Source: DATKDP01 sp035546335 (GTDB taxonomy: Bacteria; Acidobacteriota; Thermoanaerobaculia; Gp7-AA8). From it: 14,925 nt of DNA. The stretch is taken from contig DATKDP010000034.1 of NCBI GenBank assembly GCA_035546335.1, positions 1 to 14,925 on the forward strand, given 5' to 3'. This document shows, one piece after another, positions 1 to 7,583 of this stretch. The notes under the pieces are model-generated. The model saw nothing but the letters and a program-made list of their open reading frames with translations. It was not told the origin of the DNA and did not search any database. Within the stretch, counting starts at the first letter, position 1. Every line of letters starts with the position of its first letter. Both the position numbers and the translations under genes were made by a program.

Positions 1-1
1 C

Positions 2-1192
2 ATCACTGCCGATCCCGCACCGATCGCCGCATCGTTCTTTTCGCTGACCACGGAGTTCGTCACGCCGGAGCAGGCGAAGGCATTCCTCGCCGCGGTTCGC
101 GCTGCGTCGCCGAAGCGCGACCTCGTCGTCCTCGCCGACTCGAAGATCCGCAGCGCCCTGCCCGATGATCCCTCCACGCACGTCATCGACAGCGGCTCCC
201 ACCGCTTCACGCCATGGGTGCGCGATCCGTTTCTTCTCGCCCGAACCGGCGACGGCGTCGTCGTTTTCGTCGATCGGCCGAACATTCAGCCGAAACGGGA
301 GGCGGATGCGCTCCTGGCCCGGACCATCGTGGCCAGGATCCCGCCGTCGCTGGAAGCGAAGTGGAAGAGGACGCGATGGACCGTCGCCCCGGTGCCGTTT
401 CACAACGGACACGTTCTGCTCACGCCCGGCGCGGCATGGATCAGCATGCATACCGTGGAGATTCGGGCGCTCGAAATCCTCGACCTCGGTCGCGTCCCGG
501 TGGATACGTTCCGCACCGTCGCCGGCATTCAGCGATACATCGAGGCGGTGAAGCGCGCTGCGGCGGAGCTGGAGACGCTCTTCGGGCGGCCCGTCCGCTT
601 CGTCCATCCGCTTCCCTCCGGTGATTCGCTCGAACAGCAGATCCAGCTCATGCAGGTCCTGGCCGGAGGCGCCGGATTCGACCTCGACTCGCTGGTGACT
701 CTCCTTCCCCAGCGGGACGGGTCCACGCGCGCGCTCGTCGGAGACGTCCGCCTCGGCAGCAGGATGGCAAAGGACGCAAAGCTGGAAGATCTCCAGCGAC
801 TGCACCGCAGCTACGGATTCGCCGGACCGGCATCGACGCTCGGCAAGCGGATCACCGAGGCGCACGACGTCCCCGGGACGATCGGCCTGCAGCTCTTCCT
901 CGACCTGGTCGCCTTCCATCTCGGCGGGGAGCGCCTCCCGCTGCTCAACATTCCCTACTCACTGCTCGCCGACCGCTCCGGGCTCAGCGGCTCGCAGTTT
1001 CTGCTGACATGGAACAACGTCGTCCTGGAGGAAGGACGGGCGGAAGGCTTCGCCTCGCTGTTCGCTCCCGCCGACGCATACGCGCGCCAGGCATTCTCCG
1101 ACGCCGGTTACCGGCTCGAGCTCTACGCTCCCCTGGTGCGCAGCGTTCTTCTCAACGGCGGATACCGCTGCTCGTCGAATCACCTGCGCTGA
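2..1192 (+). CDS. Pentein-fold (arginine/agmatine deiminase or DDAH superfamily-like) protein, 3' part
   Basis: The frame is open from base 2 to the TGA at 1190-1192 (396 residues). No start fits inside, so the gene begins left of the window. Two features suggest the pentein superfamily of guanidino-modifying enzymes: a TPWVRDPF segment at about 208-231, like the RDP motif of deiminases and dimethylargininases, and a C-terminal NGGYRCSS segment at 1154-1177, like the GG-x-x-C motif carrying the nucleophilic Cys near the C-terminus. An NGHVLL segment (about 403-420) sits where the family often has GG-x-VL. The general-base His usually found in an H-x-D motif is not evident: the nearest matches read DLD (after GAGF) and FLD (before LVAFHLGG). 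The protein may therefore be divergent or inactive. The substrate cannot be named. The gene converges on the VWFA gene and its last 41 bases overlap it. A non-enzymatic pentein relative is an alternative. Confidence 0.72.
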   Translation: MTADPAPIAASFFSLTTEFVTPEQAKAFLAAVRAASPKRDLVVLADSKIRSALPDDPSTHVIDSGSHRFTPWVRDPFLLARTGDGVVVFVDRPNIQPKREADALLARTIVARIPPSLEAKWKRTRWTVAPVPFHNGHVLLTPGAAWISMHTVEIRALEILDLGRVPVDTFRTVAGIQRYIEAVKRAAAELETLFGRPVRFVHPLPSGDSLEQQIQLMQVLAGGAGFDLDSLVTLLPQRDGSTRALVGDVRLGSRMAKDAKLEDLQRLHRSYGFAGPASTLGKRITEAHDVPGTIGLQLFLDLVAFHLGGERLPLLNIPYSLLADRSGLSGSQFLLTWNNVVLEEGRAEGFASLFAPADAYARQAFSDAGYRLELYAPLVRSVLLNGGYRCSSNHLR

Positions 1193-3263
1193 CGATCTGC
1201 AGTGGAAGCGACGCTTCCACCTCCCGCTCCGCGCTCCGGAAAACGACGTGCAGCGAGTAGTGGCCGGGCGCAATCCCTTCCGGCGTGAACTCGAGCAGCA
1301 CTTTCACGGCGCCGTTCGGGCCGGCCACCGTGCGCCCGACGAGGTCGAGCTCGGGGCTCTGCTGACTGCCGTCCGCCGCGTCGAGGCGGGCGCGCAGCTT
1401 CATCTCCTCGCCCGGCAGGTTGTAGGTGAACATCGCCAGACGATGCGTCGTACCGAGGGCGAGCCGCGGGCGGGCACTGGGGATGAAGCTCTCGCCGGCC
1501 AGAGTGAACGGGTAGACCATGTCGCCGCCGGCCTTCGATACTCCGCGGAGGAGGATCCACTGATCGGGCTCCTCGAACCAGAGCGGCGGCAGGATGGCCT
1601 GCTCGCCGTACTCGGGAACGCGCACCGCCGTGCGGGTGAAGCCGTTGTGTCCCGACTCCAGCACGCGCACGAGCGTTTTGACGGCGTAGTCGCCGGGCGG
1701 CAGGCTGAGCGTGCCGTAGTACTTGAGACCACTGTTGCTCAGCACTCCGCGAACCTTCGTCAGATCGAGCGAGAAGATCTGAAAGAGATAATCCTTCACG
1801 CTGCCGTTGGCGTCGAAGGCGTAAATGAACAGTTCACCGTTGACGACGTCACCGGGGACGCGATCGAGAAGGCTCTTCCCCGACATCTCCACGATCACCG
1901 GCACCTCGGCGTTCCCCTCCTTCTGGACGAAGGGAGCGGCCAGGACGCTGGTCCTGACGTCCTGGAAGGGGATGTCGTTCATCAGGATGTCGGTGGCGCT
2001 CAACATCTGCTCGACGGCATTGACCTGCAGGCGTGGCTCGTAATAGCCGGCCCGGTGCGAAACGCGGAGACCGGAGTGGCCGACCACGCGCACTTCGACT
2101 TTCAGATCGTGGAACTTTCCGGGATTTCCTGAGGGAGCGGTCTGAAATCCCAGGATGTAGACCACTTCCTGCTGCTTGAGCATGCGGGCGAAGGAGTCGG
2201 CGAGATCGTTGCTGTTCTTGAAGACGTCGCCGCCGGTGGGACGGCTGATCAGAAAGAGCGATTCGTTCGACGTGTTTTGCGAACCCGATCGGGGATCGTT
2301 GGGAGCGCGGAGACCTTTGATGTCGATCGCGTGCAGGACGACGTCGGAGGCGCGGAACAGCCGCCCCATCTTGCGCAGATCGTTAAGGGCCTTCGAGCTG
2401 CCGAACCGATCATCGTTGTCGACTCTCCACACCTCGCCGCGCATCAGCGCATCCTGTTCGAGCTGGACCTGCTGCGTGTTCCACTTCTCGCGGCCCTGAA
2501 CAAGCCGGCTGTCGAAGCCTTCGGAGAGAAGAAGGATCTGCTTCCGGCCGCGAACGCTGTTGAGAAGGCGGGCCAGATTGCCGAAGCTCTCCAACTGCCG
2601 CTCGATCCTGTTCCGGCGGATGTTGTCTTCATTGGCCTGAATGCGGCTCTGGGCTAGCTTTGCGATCTCCTCCAGCTCCATCTGCACGAAGTGATCGGGA
2701 ATGCCGCGGCTCTCCGCCATCCCCGGAGCGCCGCTGAGCTGCAGCGGATCGAGAGTCTGATAGAAGCGCGTGAAGCCGAGCGTCCGGACGGCGTTGAGGA
2801 GATGATCGCGGTCGGTGGTGAAGGCAGTGACGATACGAAACCCGTCCTCGACCGAATACGTCGCCACCGACGCCAGATCCTGCCGTGGAAGCGAGTGGAT
2901 GAACTCCCGCGCCGCGTCCCGGCCCCGCAGGATCGTGCTCGGACTGGAGTGCGACAGATCGAAGAGGATCATGAAATTCCGCCGCGCCGCGGCCATGGAG
3001 AGCTCCGGCTCGGCGGTGCTGATGGTGGCCAGATCGATCTCTTCGAAGTGGGTGATTCTTCTCCGCTGGCCGTCGTCGTAGACCTCGAAGTTCTCCGGCT
3101 CGAGGCCGCGGATGGGATTCCCGGAGCGGTCGATCACGTTCACCGGGATCTCGACGAGATTGACCTGAACGGTCGCCGCGGCCACCGGCTCATCCTGCGC
3201 ACGCAGAACGAGAGGAACGGCCAGCAGGACGAGAGCGGCGACGAGGAATCTTTGCGATCTCAT
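1152..3263 (-). CDS. VWFA-related secreted protein (acidobacterial type), second copy
   Basis: This is a 703-residue exported protein. A Sec signal peptide covers about residues 1-22 (hydrophobic LVAALVLLAVPLVL, likely cut near LRA|QD). Next comes the pre-VWA segment of the acidobacterial VWFA-related family, with VNVIDRSGNPIRGL and ENFEVYDDG at about 41-65. The VWA fold follows, with the MIDAS motif D-L-S-H-S at 102-106 and the strand ILLLSEGFDS, so divalent-cation-dependent protein binding is plausible. The C-terminal half (about 430-700) looks like beta-sandwich modules and lacks catalytic motifs. The start is the ATG at 3263, preceded by GGGAGG with 6 bases spacing. It overlaps the stop of the upstream paralog as ATGA, indicating translational coupling. 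It is the last gene of the operon, and its final 13 codons overlap the opposing pentein gene. The family's function is not established; an adhesion or scaffold role in the periplasm or at the surface is inferred. Confidence 0.93.
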   Translation of the reverse strand: MRSQRFLVAALVLLAVPLVLRAQDEPVAAATVQVNLVEIPVNVIDRSGNPIRGLEPENFEVYDDGQRRRITHFEEIDLATISTAEPELSMAAARRNFMILFDLSHSSPSTILRGRDAAREFIHSLPRQDLASVATYSVEDGFRIVTAFTTDRDHLLNAVRTLGFTRFYQTLDPLQLSGAPGMAESRGIPDHFVQMELEEIAKLAQSRIQANEDNIRRNRIERQLESFGNLARLLNSVRGRKQILLLSEGFDSRLVQGREKWNTQQVQLEQDALMRGEVWRVDNDDRFGSSKALNDLRKMGRLFRASDVVLHAIDIKGLRAPNDPRSGSQNTSNESLFLISRPTGGDVFKNSNDLADSFARMLKQQEVVYILGFQTAPSGNPGKFHDLKVEVRVVGHSGLRVSHRAGYYEPRLQVNAVEQMLSATDILMNDIPFQDVRTSVLAAPFVQKEGNAEVPVIVEMSGKSLLDRVPGDVVNGELFIYAFDANGSVKDYLFQIFSLDLTKVRGVLSNSGLKYYGTLSLPPGDYAVKTLVRVLESGHNGFTRTAVRVPEYGEQAILPPLWFEEPDQWILLRGVSKAGGDMVYPFTLAGESFIPSARPRLALGTTHRLAMFTYNLPGEEMKLRARLDAADGSQQSPELDLVGRTVAGPNGAVKVLLEFTPEGIAPGHYSLHVVFRSAEREVEASLPLQIVSAGDSTSSGIRR
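1202..1220. other. Short perfect palindrome just past the pentein stop codon
   Basis: GTGGAAGCG and CGCTTCCAC flank a single A, giving 7 pairs around a 5-base loop. It lies 9 bases after the pentein stop and inside the 3' end of the convergent VWFA gene, where it encodes part of EVEASLP. There is no T-rich tract after it on the + strand, so an intrinsic terminator is only weakly supported. It may simply reflect coding constraint. Confidence 0.25.
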
Positions 3264-5332
3264 GAGGAACCTCCCTGTACGGTGAACGGCATGACCGCTT
3301 CGACCGGCGACTTCTCCTTCGGCATCATCGTGAAGCGGAGCCGATAGCGTCCGGGCGGAACATCGCCCGGGGAGAAATCGAATAGATATTTCACGCTGCC
3401 GTCATCGGCGGGCGACGTCCGTCCCAGCAGCTTCACATCCGTCGAATGCTGCTGCCCTGACTCGCTCTCCATGGCGATCTTGAACTGCAGGTCGTCGACC
3501 GGGACGTGATAGGTGAAGAGCGCCACTCTCTGCCGCGAGCCGGTGGAGACGCTCGGATCGATCTCCGGGACGAAGCTCTCCTCGGCCACCATGAACGGAT
3601 ACTCTCCTTCCGCTCCAGGCCGCGCGGGGGCTCGGAGCATGAGCCACTGGTCCGACCCCGCCATCAGCATCGGCTCGAGCGCTCGCGGCTGATCGAGGGG
3701 CGGAACGTCGAGCGAGACCTTCCGGAACCCGGCCCGGTTCGTCTCGCCGATGCGGACCAGGGCCTTGATGTCGTAGCGGCCGGGATCGAGCAGCATCGTG
3801 GCGTAGAAACGGAGACCACCGTCCCGGAGAGTTCCGCCGAGACGGCTGAGGTCAAGAGGCAGGCTCTGGTGAAGGAAGTCGCGTACGCGGCTCCGGTCGT
3901 CGAAGGCATAGATGAAGATTTCGGCGCTGGCGCTCGAGCCGGTGACTCCTTCCAGGAGCCGCCGGCCGGGAATCTCCAGCAGCACGGGAACGAGCTGCTT
4001 CTCTTTGCCGGGAAACGCCTGCGCGGTGACGGAGACGGCGATGTCATCGACGGCGATGTCGTTGATCAGGATCGAGGCGAGCGAGAGAGTCCGTTCGAGC
4101 GGAGAAACCGTCGCCGCCGGCTCGAAGTAACCGGCGCGGTGACTCACCCTGGCGCCGCGAACGCCGGAAGTGCGCACCTTGAGGTCGTGAAAGCGCCCCG
4201 GCTGTCCGGCCGGCCTGGCCCGGAACCCGAGAACGTAGATGACCTCCTGCCCTTCCAGCATCCCCCGAAGGCTGCTCCCCAGATCGTTGGCGTTCTTGAA
4301 TACTTTGCCGCCGGTCGGATCGCTCAGGAGGAAGAGCGACTCGGTGGAGCTGCGACGGAATCCCTCGCGCGAGTCTACGTCCGTGCGCAGACCTTGAATG
4401 TCGATGGCGTGCAGCACGACATCGGCGCGGCGGAAGATCTGGACCATGTCGTTGATCTCGCGCATCGACGTACTGCTGCCGTAGCGCTGGTCGGGATCCA
4501 CTCTCCAGATCTCCCCCGAATAGAGAGCGTCCGCCTCCGCGGCCGCCGCGGCGCCGGCAACCTGTTCGCGTCCCTGGACCACGCTGGCATCGAAGCCTTC
4601 GGAGAAGAGGATGATCTGCTTCTGCCCCTGCACCGCATCGAGCGCCCTGGCGATCGTGCCGAAGTGATCGAACTGCGCCTTCAGGCGGGCGCGCCTGTAT
4701 TCGTCCGTCGCCTGCCGCTCCGATCGCTGCACGGAGTCGATCAGCTCTTCGAAGGCGTTCTGGAGCTCGGCGGCCGCCCGTTCCTCCCTCGCTCCGCCGC
4801 CCGCCGCAACCGGCGCCACCTGAGCGGAGACGAAGAGGGGATCGCTGATCCTGAAGAACTTCGGATGGCCGAGCGTAGTCACGGCATTCTTCAGCAGCTC
4901 GCGATCGGTGGTGAACGCCGTGACCAGCCGCACGCCCTGCTCCACGGTGAACGTCGCGATCGCCGCGAGGTCGCGGTCACTCATCTCCTTTGTCACGAAC
5001 GCCTCGGCCGCCTCACGCGCCTTGGAGATGTTGATCGGCGAGGAGTTGCTGAGGTCGAAGAGAAGAAGGAAGTTGCGTTTTGCCGCAGGATGGATCGGCT
5101 CGTCCGGAGCGATACGGGCCAGGTCGATGACTTCGAAATGCTCGAGCGCCACCTGCTTGCCGTCATCCAGGAGCTGAAAGTTCTCCGCCGTCAGCCCTCG
5201 AACCGCCTTTCCGGAACGGTCCGTGACCGTGACCGGTACTTCGACGACGGTCACCTGAATCGTCTCCTCAGGAGCGGCTACGGCGCTTGTCACCACCAAC
5301 AGCATGCTCACTGCGATCCGGGCAAGTCTCAT
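3260..5332 (-). CDS. VWFA-related secreted protein (acidobacterial type), first copy
   Basis: This 690-residue paralog of the next gene has the same architecture. The signal peptide MRLARIAVSMLLVVTSAVAA is cut before PEE (about 20|21). The pre-VWA module VTVTDRSGKAVRGL...ENFQLLDDG spans about 34-58. The VWA domain starts near 88, with the MIDAS D-L-S-N-S at 93-97 and the strand IILFSEGFDA. A long beta-rich C-terminal half follows. Compared with its neighbour it has an Ala/Glu-rich insertion (AAGGGAREERAAAELQ) after the first third of the VWA domain. The start ATG at 5330-5332 follows the stop of the sulfatase-like gene by 7 bases, with a GAGG 11 bases upstream, a slightly long spacing. The tandem pair is probably an old duplication kept for heteromeric or divided function. 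The exact role is unknown; binding to an envelope partner through the MIDAS site is inferred. Confidence 0.93.
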   Translation of the reverse strand: MRLARIAVSMLLVVTSAVAAPEETIQVTVVEVPVTVTDRSGKAVRGLTAENFQLLDDGKQVALEHFEVIDLARIAPDEPIHPAAKRNFLLLFDLSNSSPINISKAREAAEAFVTKEMSDRDLAAIATFTVEQGVRLVTAFTTDRELLKNAVTTLGHPKFFRISDPLFVSAQVAPVAAGGGAREERAAAELQNAFEELIDSVQRSERQATDEYRRARLKAQFDHFGTIARALDAVQGQKQIILFSEGFDASVVQGREQVAGAAAAAEADALYSGEIWRVDPDQRYGSSTSMREINDMVQIFRRADVVLHAIDIQGLRTDVDSREGFRRSSTESLFLLSDPTGGKVFKNANDLGSSLRGMLEGQEVIYVLGFRARPAGQPGRFHDLKVRTSGVRGARVSHRAGYFEPAATVSPLERTLSLASILINDIAVDDIAVSVTAQAFPGKEKQLVPVLLEIPGRRLLEGVTGSSASAEIFIYAFDDRSRVRDFLHQSLPLDLSRLGGTLRDGGLRFYATMLLDPGRYDIKALVRIGETNRAGFRKVSLDVPPLDQPRALEPMLMAGSDQWLMLRAPARPGAEGEYPFMVAEESFVPEIDPSVSTGSRQRVALFTYHVPVDDLQFKIAMESESGQQHSTDVKLLGRTSPADDGSVKYLFDFSPGDVPPGRYRLRFTMMPKEKSPVEAVMPFTVQGGSS
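3270..3275 (-). promoter_or_regulatory. Ribosome binding site of the second VWFA-related gene
   Basis: GGGAGG on the - strand ends 6 bases before the ATG at 3263. It lies within the last codons of the upstream VWFA gene. Together with the ATGA start/stop overlap it fixes the start and supports coupled translation. Confidence 0.8.
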
Positions 5333-5339
5333 GACGTTT

Positions 5340-7583
5340 TCATCCTCGATAGGTTCCGGCAGCGAGTTGTTTCAACTGCCGGTGATCCGGGAAGATCTGC
5401 AGACCTTTCACCGCCCAGTAGCGTGAACCGCGCGCATCGCCGAGCACCTGCAGCGCATGGCTGATGGCGATGTAGGAAGGAGGTGTGGGTGAAGCTTCGA
5501 TCAGCTCGTAAATCAGACGCGTCCCCTCCTCGAGCCGCCCCTGCGCGACGAGGAGGAGCATCAGATTCTTGTAGCTCTGCGGCTCCTCGGGAAAGAGGGC
5601 GATCTCCCGCCGGAACTCCCGCTCGGCATCCTGACCATACCCCATCCTGGCCAGAACGTCACCGCGCATGTGGTGGAGGTTGGGTACCTGCTGCTTCTCC
5701 TTCTTGGCCTGCAGCGCCTCGTCGAGAAGCTTCCTGGCAGCCGGAAGATCGTCCTGCTTCTTCTTCACCTCGGCGAGTGTCATCAGCGGATAAACCTTCT
5801 CCCGATCCTTCTCCAGGGCCAGTCGCCCTTCCGCCTCCGCCTTGGCCAGATCTCCTTTTCCGATCCACACTTTGGCCAGGATCTCGTGCGCCTTGGCGGG
5901 CTGCGATTCGCGGAAGAGCTCGGTGTGCGCCGCCGCTTCGTCGAGTCTCTCCGCCTCCAGAGCGAGGTTCGCCACGTCGATGGCGAGATGAGGCATCTGA
6001 GGAGAGAGTTTCAACGCTCCTTTGGACGCCTCGACCGCCTCGTCGAGCCGTCCCAGACGGCGGAGGACCTTCGCCTTCAGGCTCCAGAGATCGACGATCC
6101 GCTCGTTCTCCCGAAGGTTCCTTTCGATCAGCTCGAGCGCGTCGAGGAGCTTCCCTTCGCGGAAGCGGGCGAAGGCGCGCATGATGCTGCGGAAGGTTTC
6201 GAGCTTTTCCTTCGGATCGGGAAGCGCCTCCCCCGGCTCGAGGGGAACCGTGGCCCCGAGATAGCCGAGCGCGGCCAGCTTTGCGGCTTCTTCGGGGTCG
6301 ATGACCGCCGGTGCCGCCGCCTTTTCGAGGTGCGGCTCGATGGCGCGCCGCAGCGCGAAATACGTCCGGCGATCGGCCTGGAAGACGTTCTGTTTCTCCA
6401 GCGGATCACGATCGACGCGATACAGCTCCGGTGTCGGAGCATGAATGTAATGATGCGTGCCGTCGATCAGGGAATGGAGATCGCTCCATCCGAAATGAAG
6501 ACGCGGATACTGCGTCTCCGCGTACACGCGGCGCGGTGCCGGAGCGGGGGCACCGACGAAATCGATCACCGATGTGCCCTGCAGCTTGGCCCGGTCGAAA
6601 TCGCCGACCGTCAGCGAAAGAACGGTCGGCATCACGTCGATGAGCTGGACCGCGGTCGGCACCGACGCCGCGGCATGCCTGGACCGCGGCAGCTTCACCA
6701 GCATCGGCACCTGAATCGCTTCCCGGTAAATGAACAATCCGTGCTCCTGCTCGCCGTGGTCGCCCAGCCCCTCGCCGTGATCGGAGAGGATGATGATCAG
6801 AGCGCGGTCGTATAGATCGCGTGACTTGAGGGTCTGGAGAAAACGGCCCACGAGCTCATCGACCCAGGCGATCTCCGCGTCGTACTCGTCGCCATAGCGG
6901 CTCTTGTAGGGCTCGGGCGCCTCGTACGGCGTATGCGGCTCGTAGAGGTGGAGAAAGAGGAAGAATGGCTTGGTCTGCTGCGACACCCATCGATTCGCGG
7001 CCTCCACGGTCTGGTCGCCGCTCCGCTGGATGAGACCGAGCGATTGCGCCTTCCCGATCCAATCGGTGTCGTCGTCGTAGACGTCGAAACCTCGTGCAAT
7101 GCCGCTTTCCTGACGGAGGACGTAGGAGGAGACGGCGGCGCCGGTCGCATAGCCGGCTTTGCGCAATGCCTCGGCGAGCGTCGGAATCGACTCGTCGAGC
7201 TTGTAGCCGAGATTGTCGCGAACGCCATGCTCCGGCGGCAGCAGGCCGGTGAACATCGAGCTGTGCGCCGGCAATGTCAGCGGATAGTGGCTGTAGGCAT
7301 GCTCGAACAAGATCGAGTCCTGCCGGAACGCATCGAGGTGCGGCGTCGAAACCTTTTGATAGCCATAAGCCGGCAGGCGGTCCGACCGCAGCGTGTCGAT
7401 GGAAATGAGAATGACCGGCGTCTCGGTAGAAGGCTTGGGCGCCTCGCCCAACTTCGCGCATCCGGCCACCAGCAGAAGCATCAGCATGCCAGCAAGCCTT
7501 CTCCTGCAACGCCCCTCATCCGCCCTTCGGGCACCTTCTCCCCGCAAGCGGGGAGAAGGCTTGCTTGCGGCGGTCCTTCTCAC
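5340..7583 (-). CDS. Sulfatase-like (alkaline phosphatase superfamily) TPR lipoprotein, third copy, with in-frame repeat insertion
   Basis: This is a 747-residue lipoprotein. The lipobox LVAGC puts the lipidated Cys at residue 42. Residues 7-31 are encoded by a palindromic repeat that lengthens the signal peptide's N-region. The sulfatase-like fold covers about 55-440. It has a first metal Asp in SIDTLRSD (D63), Thr103 in PLTLPAH at the nucleophile position where sulfatases have Cys or Ser, H217 in EPHTPY, and D268/H269 with H281 in SDHGEGLGDHGEQEHG. The fold closes with AALGYLG. TPR repeats fill about 465-745. The Thr indicates a phospho-ester hydrolase or transferase rather than a formylglycine sulfatase. 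The start is GTG at 7583, with GGAGG 5 bases upstream and a GTGA overlap with the preceding stop. It is much closer to the 9669-11720 paralog than to its immediate neighbour. The substrate is unknown; it is probably membrane-anchored and faces the periplasm or surface. Confidence 0.93.
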   Translation of the reverse strand: MRRTAASKPSPRLRGEGARRADEGRCRRRLAGMLMLLLVAGCAKLGEAPKPSTETPVILISIDTLRSDRLPAYGYQKVSTPHLDAFRQDSILFEHAYSHYPLTLPAHSSMFTGLLPPEHGVRDNLGYKLDESIPTLAEALRKAGYATGAAVSSYVLRQESGIARGFDVYDDDTDWIGKAQSLGLIQRSGDQTVEAANRWVSQQTKPFFLFLHLYEPHTPYEAPEPYKSRYGDEYDAEIAWVDELVGRFLQTLKSRDLYDRALIIILSDHGEGLGDHGEQEHGLFIYREAIQVPMLVKLPRSRHAAASVPTAVQLIDVMPTVLSLTVGDFDRAKLQGTSVIDFVGAPAPAPRRVYAETQYPRLHFGWSDLHSLIDGTHHYIHAPTPELYRVDRDPLEKQNVFQADRRTYFALRRAIEPHLEKAAAPAVIDPEEAAKLAALGYLGATVPLEPGEALPDPKEKLETFRSIMRAFARFREGKLLDALELIERNLRENERIVDLWSLKAKVLRRLGRLDEAVEASKGALKLSPQMPHLAIDVANLALEAERLDEAAAHTELFRESQPAKAHEILAKVWIGKGDLAKAEAEGRLALEKDREKVYPLMTLAEVKKKQDDLPAARKLLDEALQAKKEKQQVPNLHHMRGDVLARMGYGQDAEREFRREIALFPEEPQSYKNLMLLLVAQGRLEEGTRLIYELIEASPTPPSYIAISHALQVLGDARGSRYWAVKGLQIFPDHRQLKQLAAGTYRG
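7491..7565. repeat. 75-bp palindromic repeat element inside the lipoprotein signal peptide coding region
   Basis: The outer 14-base arms, AGCAAGCCTTCTCC (7491-7504) and GGAGAAGGCTTGCT (7552-7565), are perfect inverted repeats 47 bases apart. Inside are a 26-base perfect palindrome (7534-7559) and a small GCCC-TTC-GGGC hairpin (7522-7532). The length is exactly 25 codons, translated on the - strand as Ser-Lys-Pro through Leu-Ala, including PRLRGEGARRADEG. I recall similar peptides as translations of short dispersed repeats in many GC-rich bacterial genomes. No second copy is visible in this window, so its dispersed nature is inferred. The structure resembles palindromic elements that insert in frame into genes, such as Rickettsia palindromic elements. 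Confidence 0.8.
7534..7559. repeat. Perfect 12-bp-arm hairpin within the repeat element
   Basis: CCTTCTCCCCGC, AA, then GCGGGGAGAAGG form a perfect palindrome with a 2-base centre. Its GGAGAAGG half (7552-7559) is also part of the outer arm that can pair with 7497-7504. The local hairpin and the long stem are therefore mutually exclusive in RNA. It lies about 25-50 bases downstream of the GTG start. Confidence 0.85.

Noticed and set aside
1202..1220. Intrinsic terminator for the pentein gene
   Set aside because: The palindrome is followed by CTCCCGCTCC with no T tract and lies within codons of the opposing gene, so it is listed only as a weak structural feature.
3506..5464. Long open frame on the + strand opposite the first VWFA gene (652 codons)
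   Set aside because: It is a shadow of the VWFA coding frame with no signal peptide, domain or ribosome site, and it also runs into the sulfatase-like gene.
7485..7487. Internal ATG as the start of the third sulfatase-like gene, preceded by SD-like GGAGAAGG
   Set aside because: It would leave 9 uncharged residues before the lipobox Cys, too short for a lipoprotein signal. The GTG at 7583 has GGAGG at 5 bases and couples to the upstream stop.
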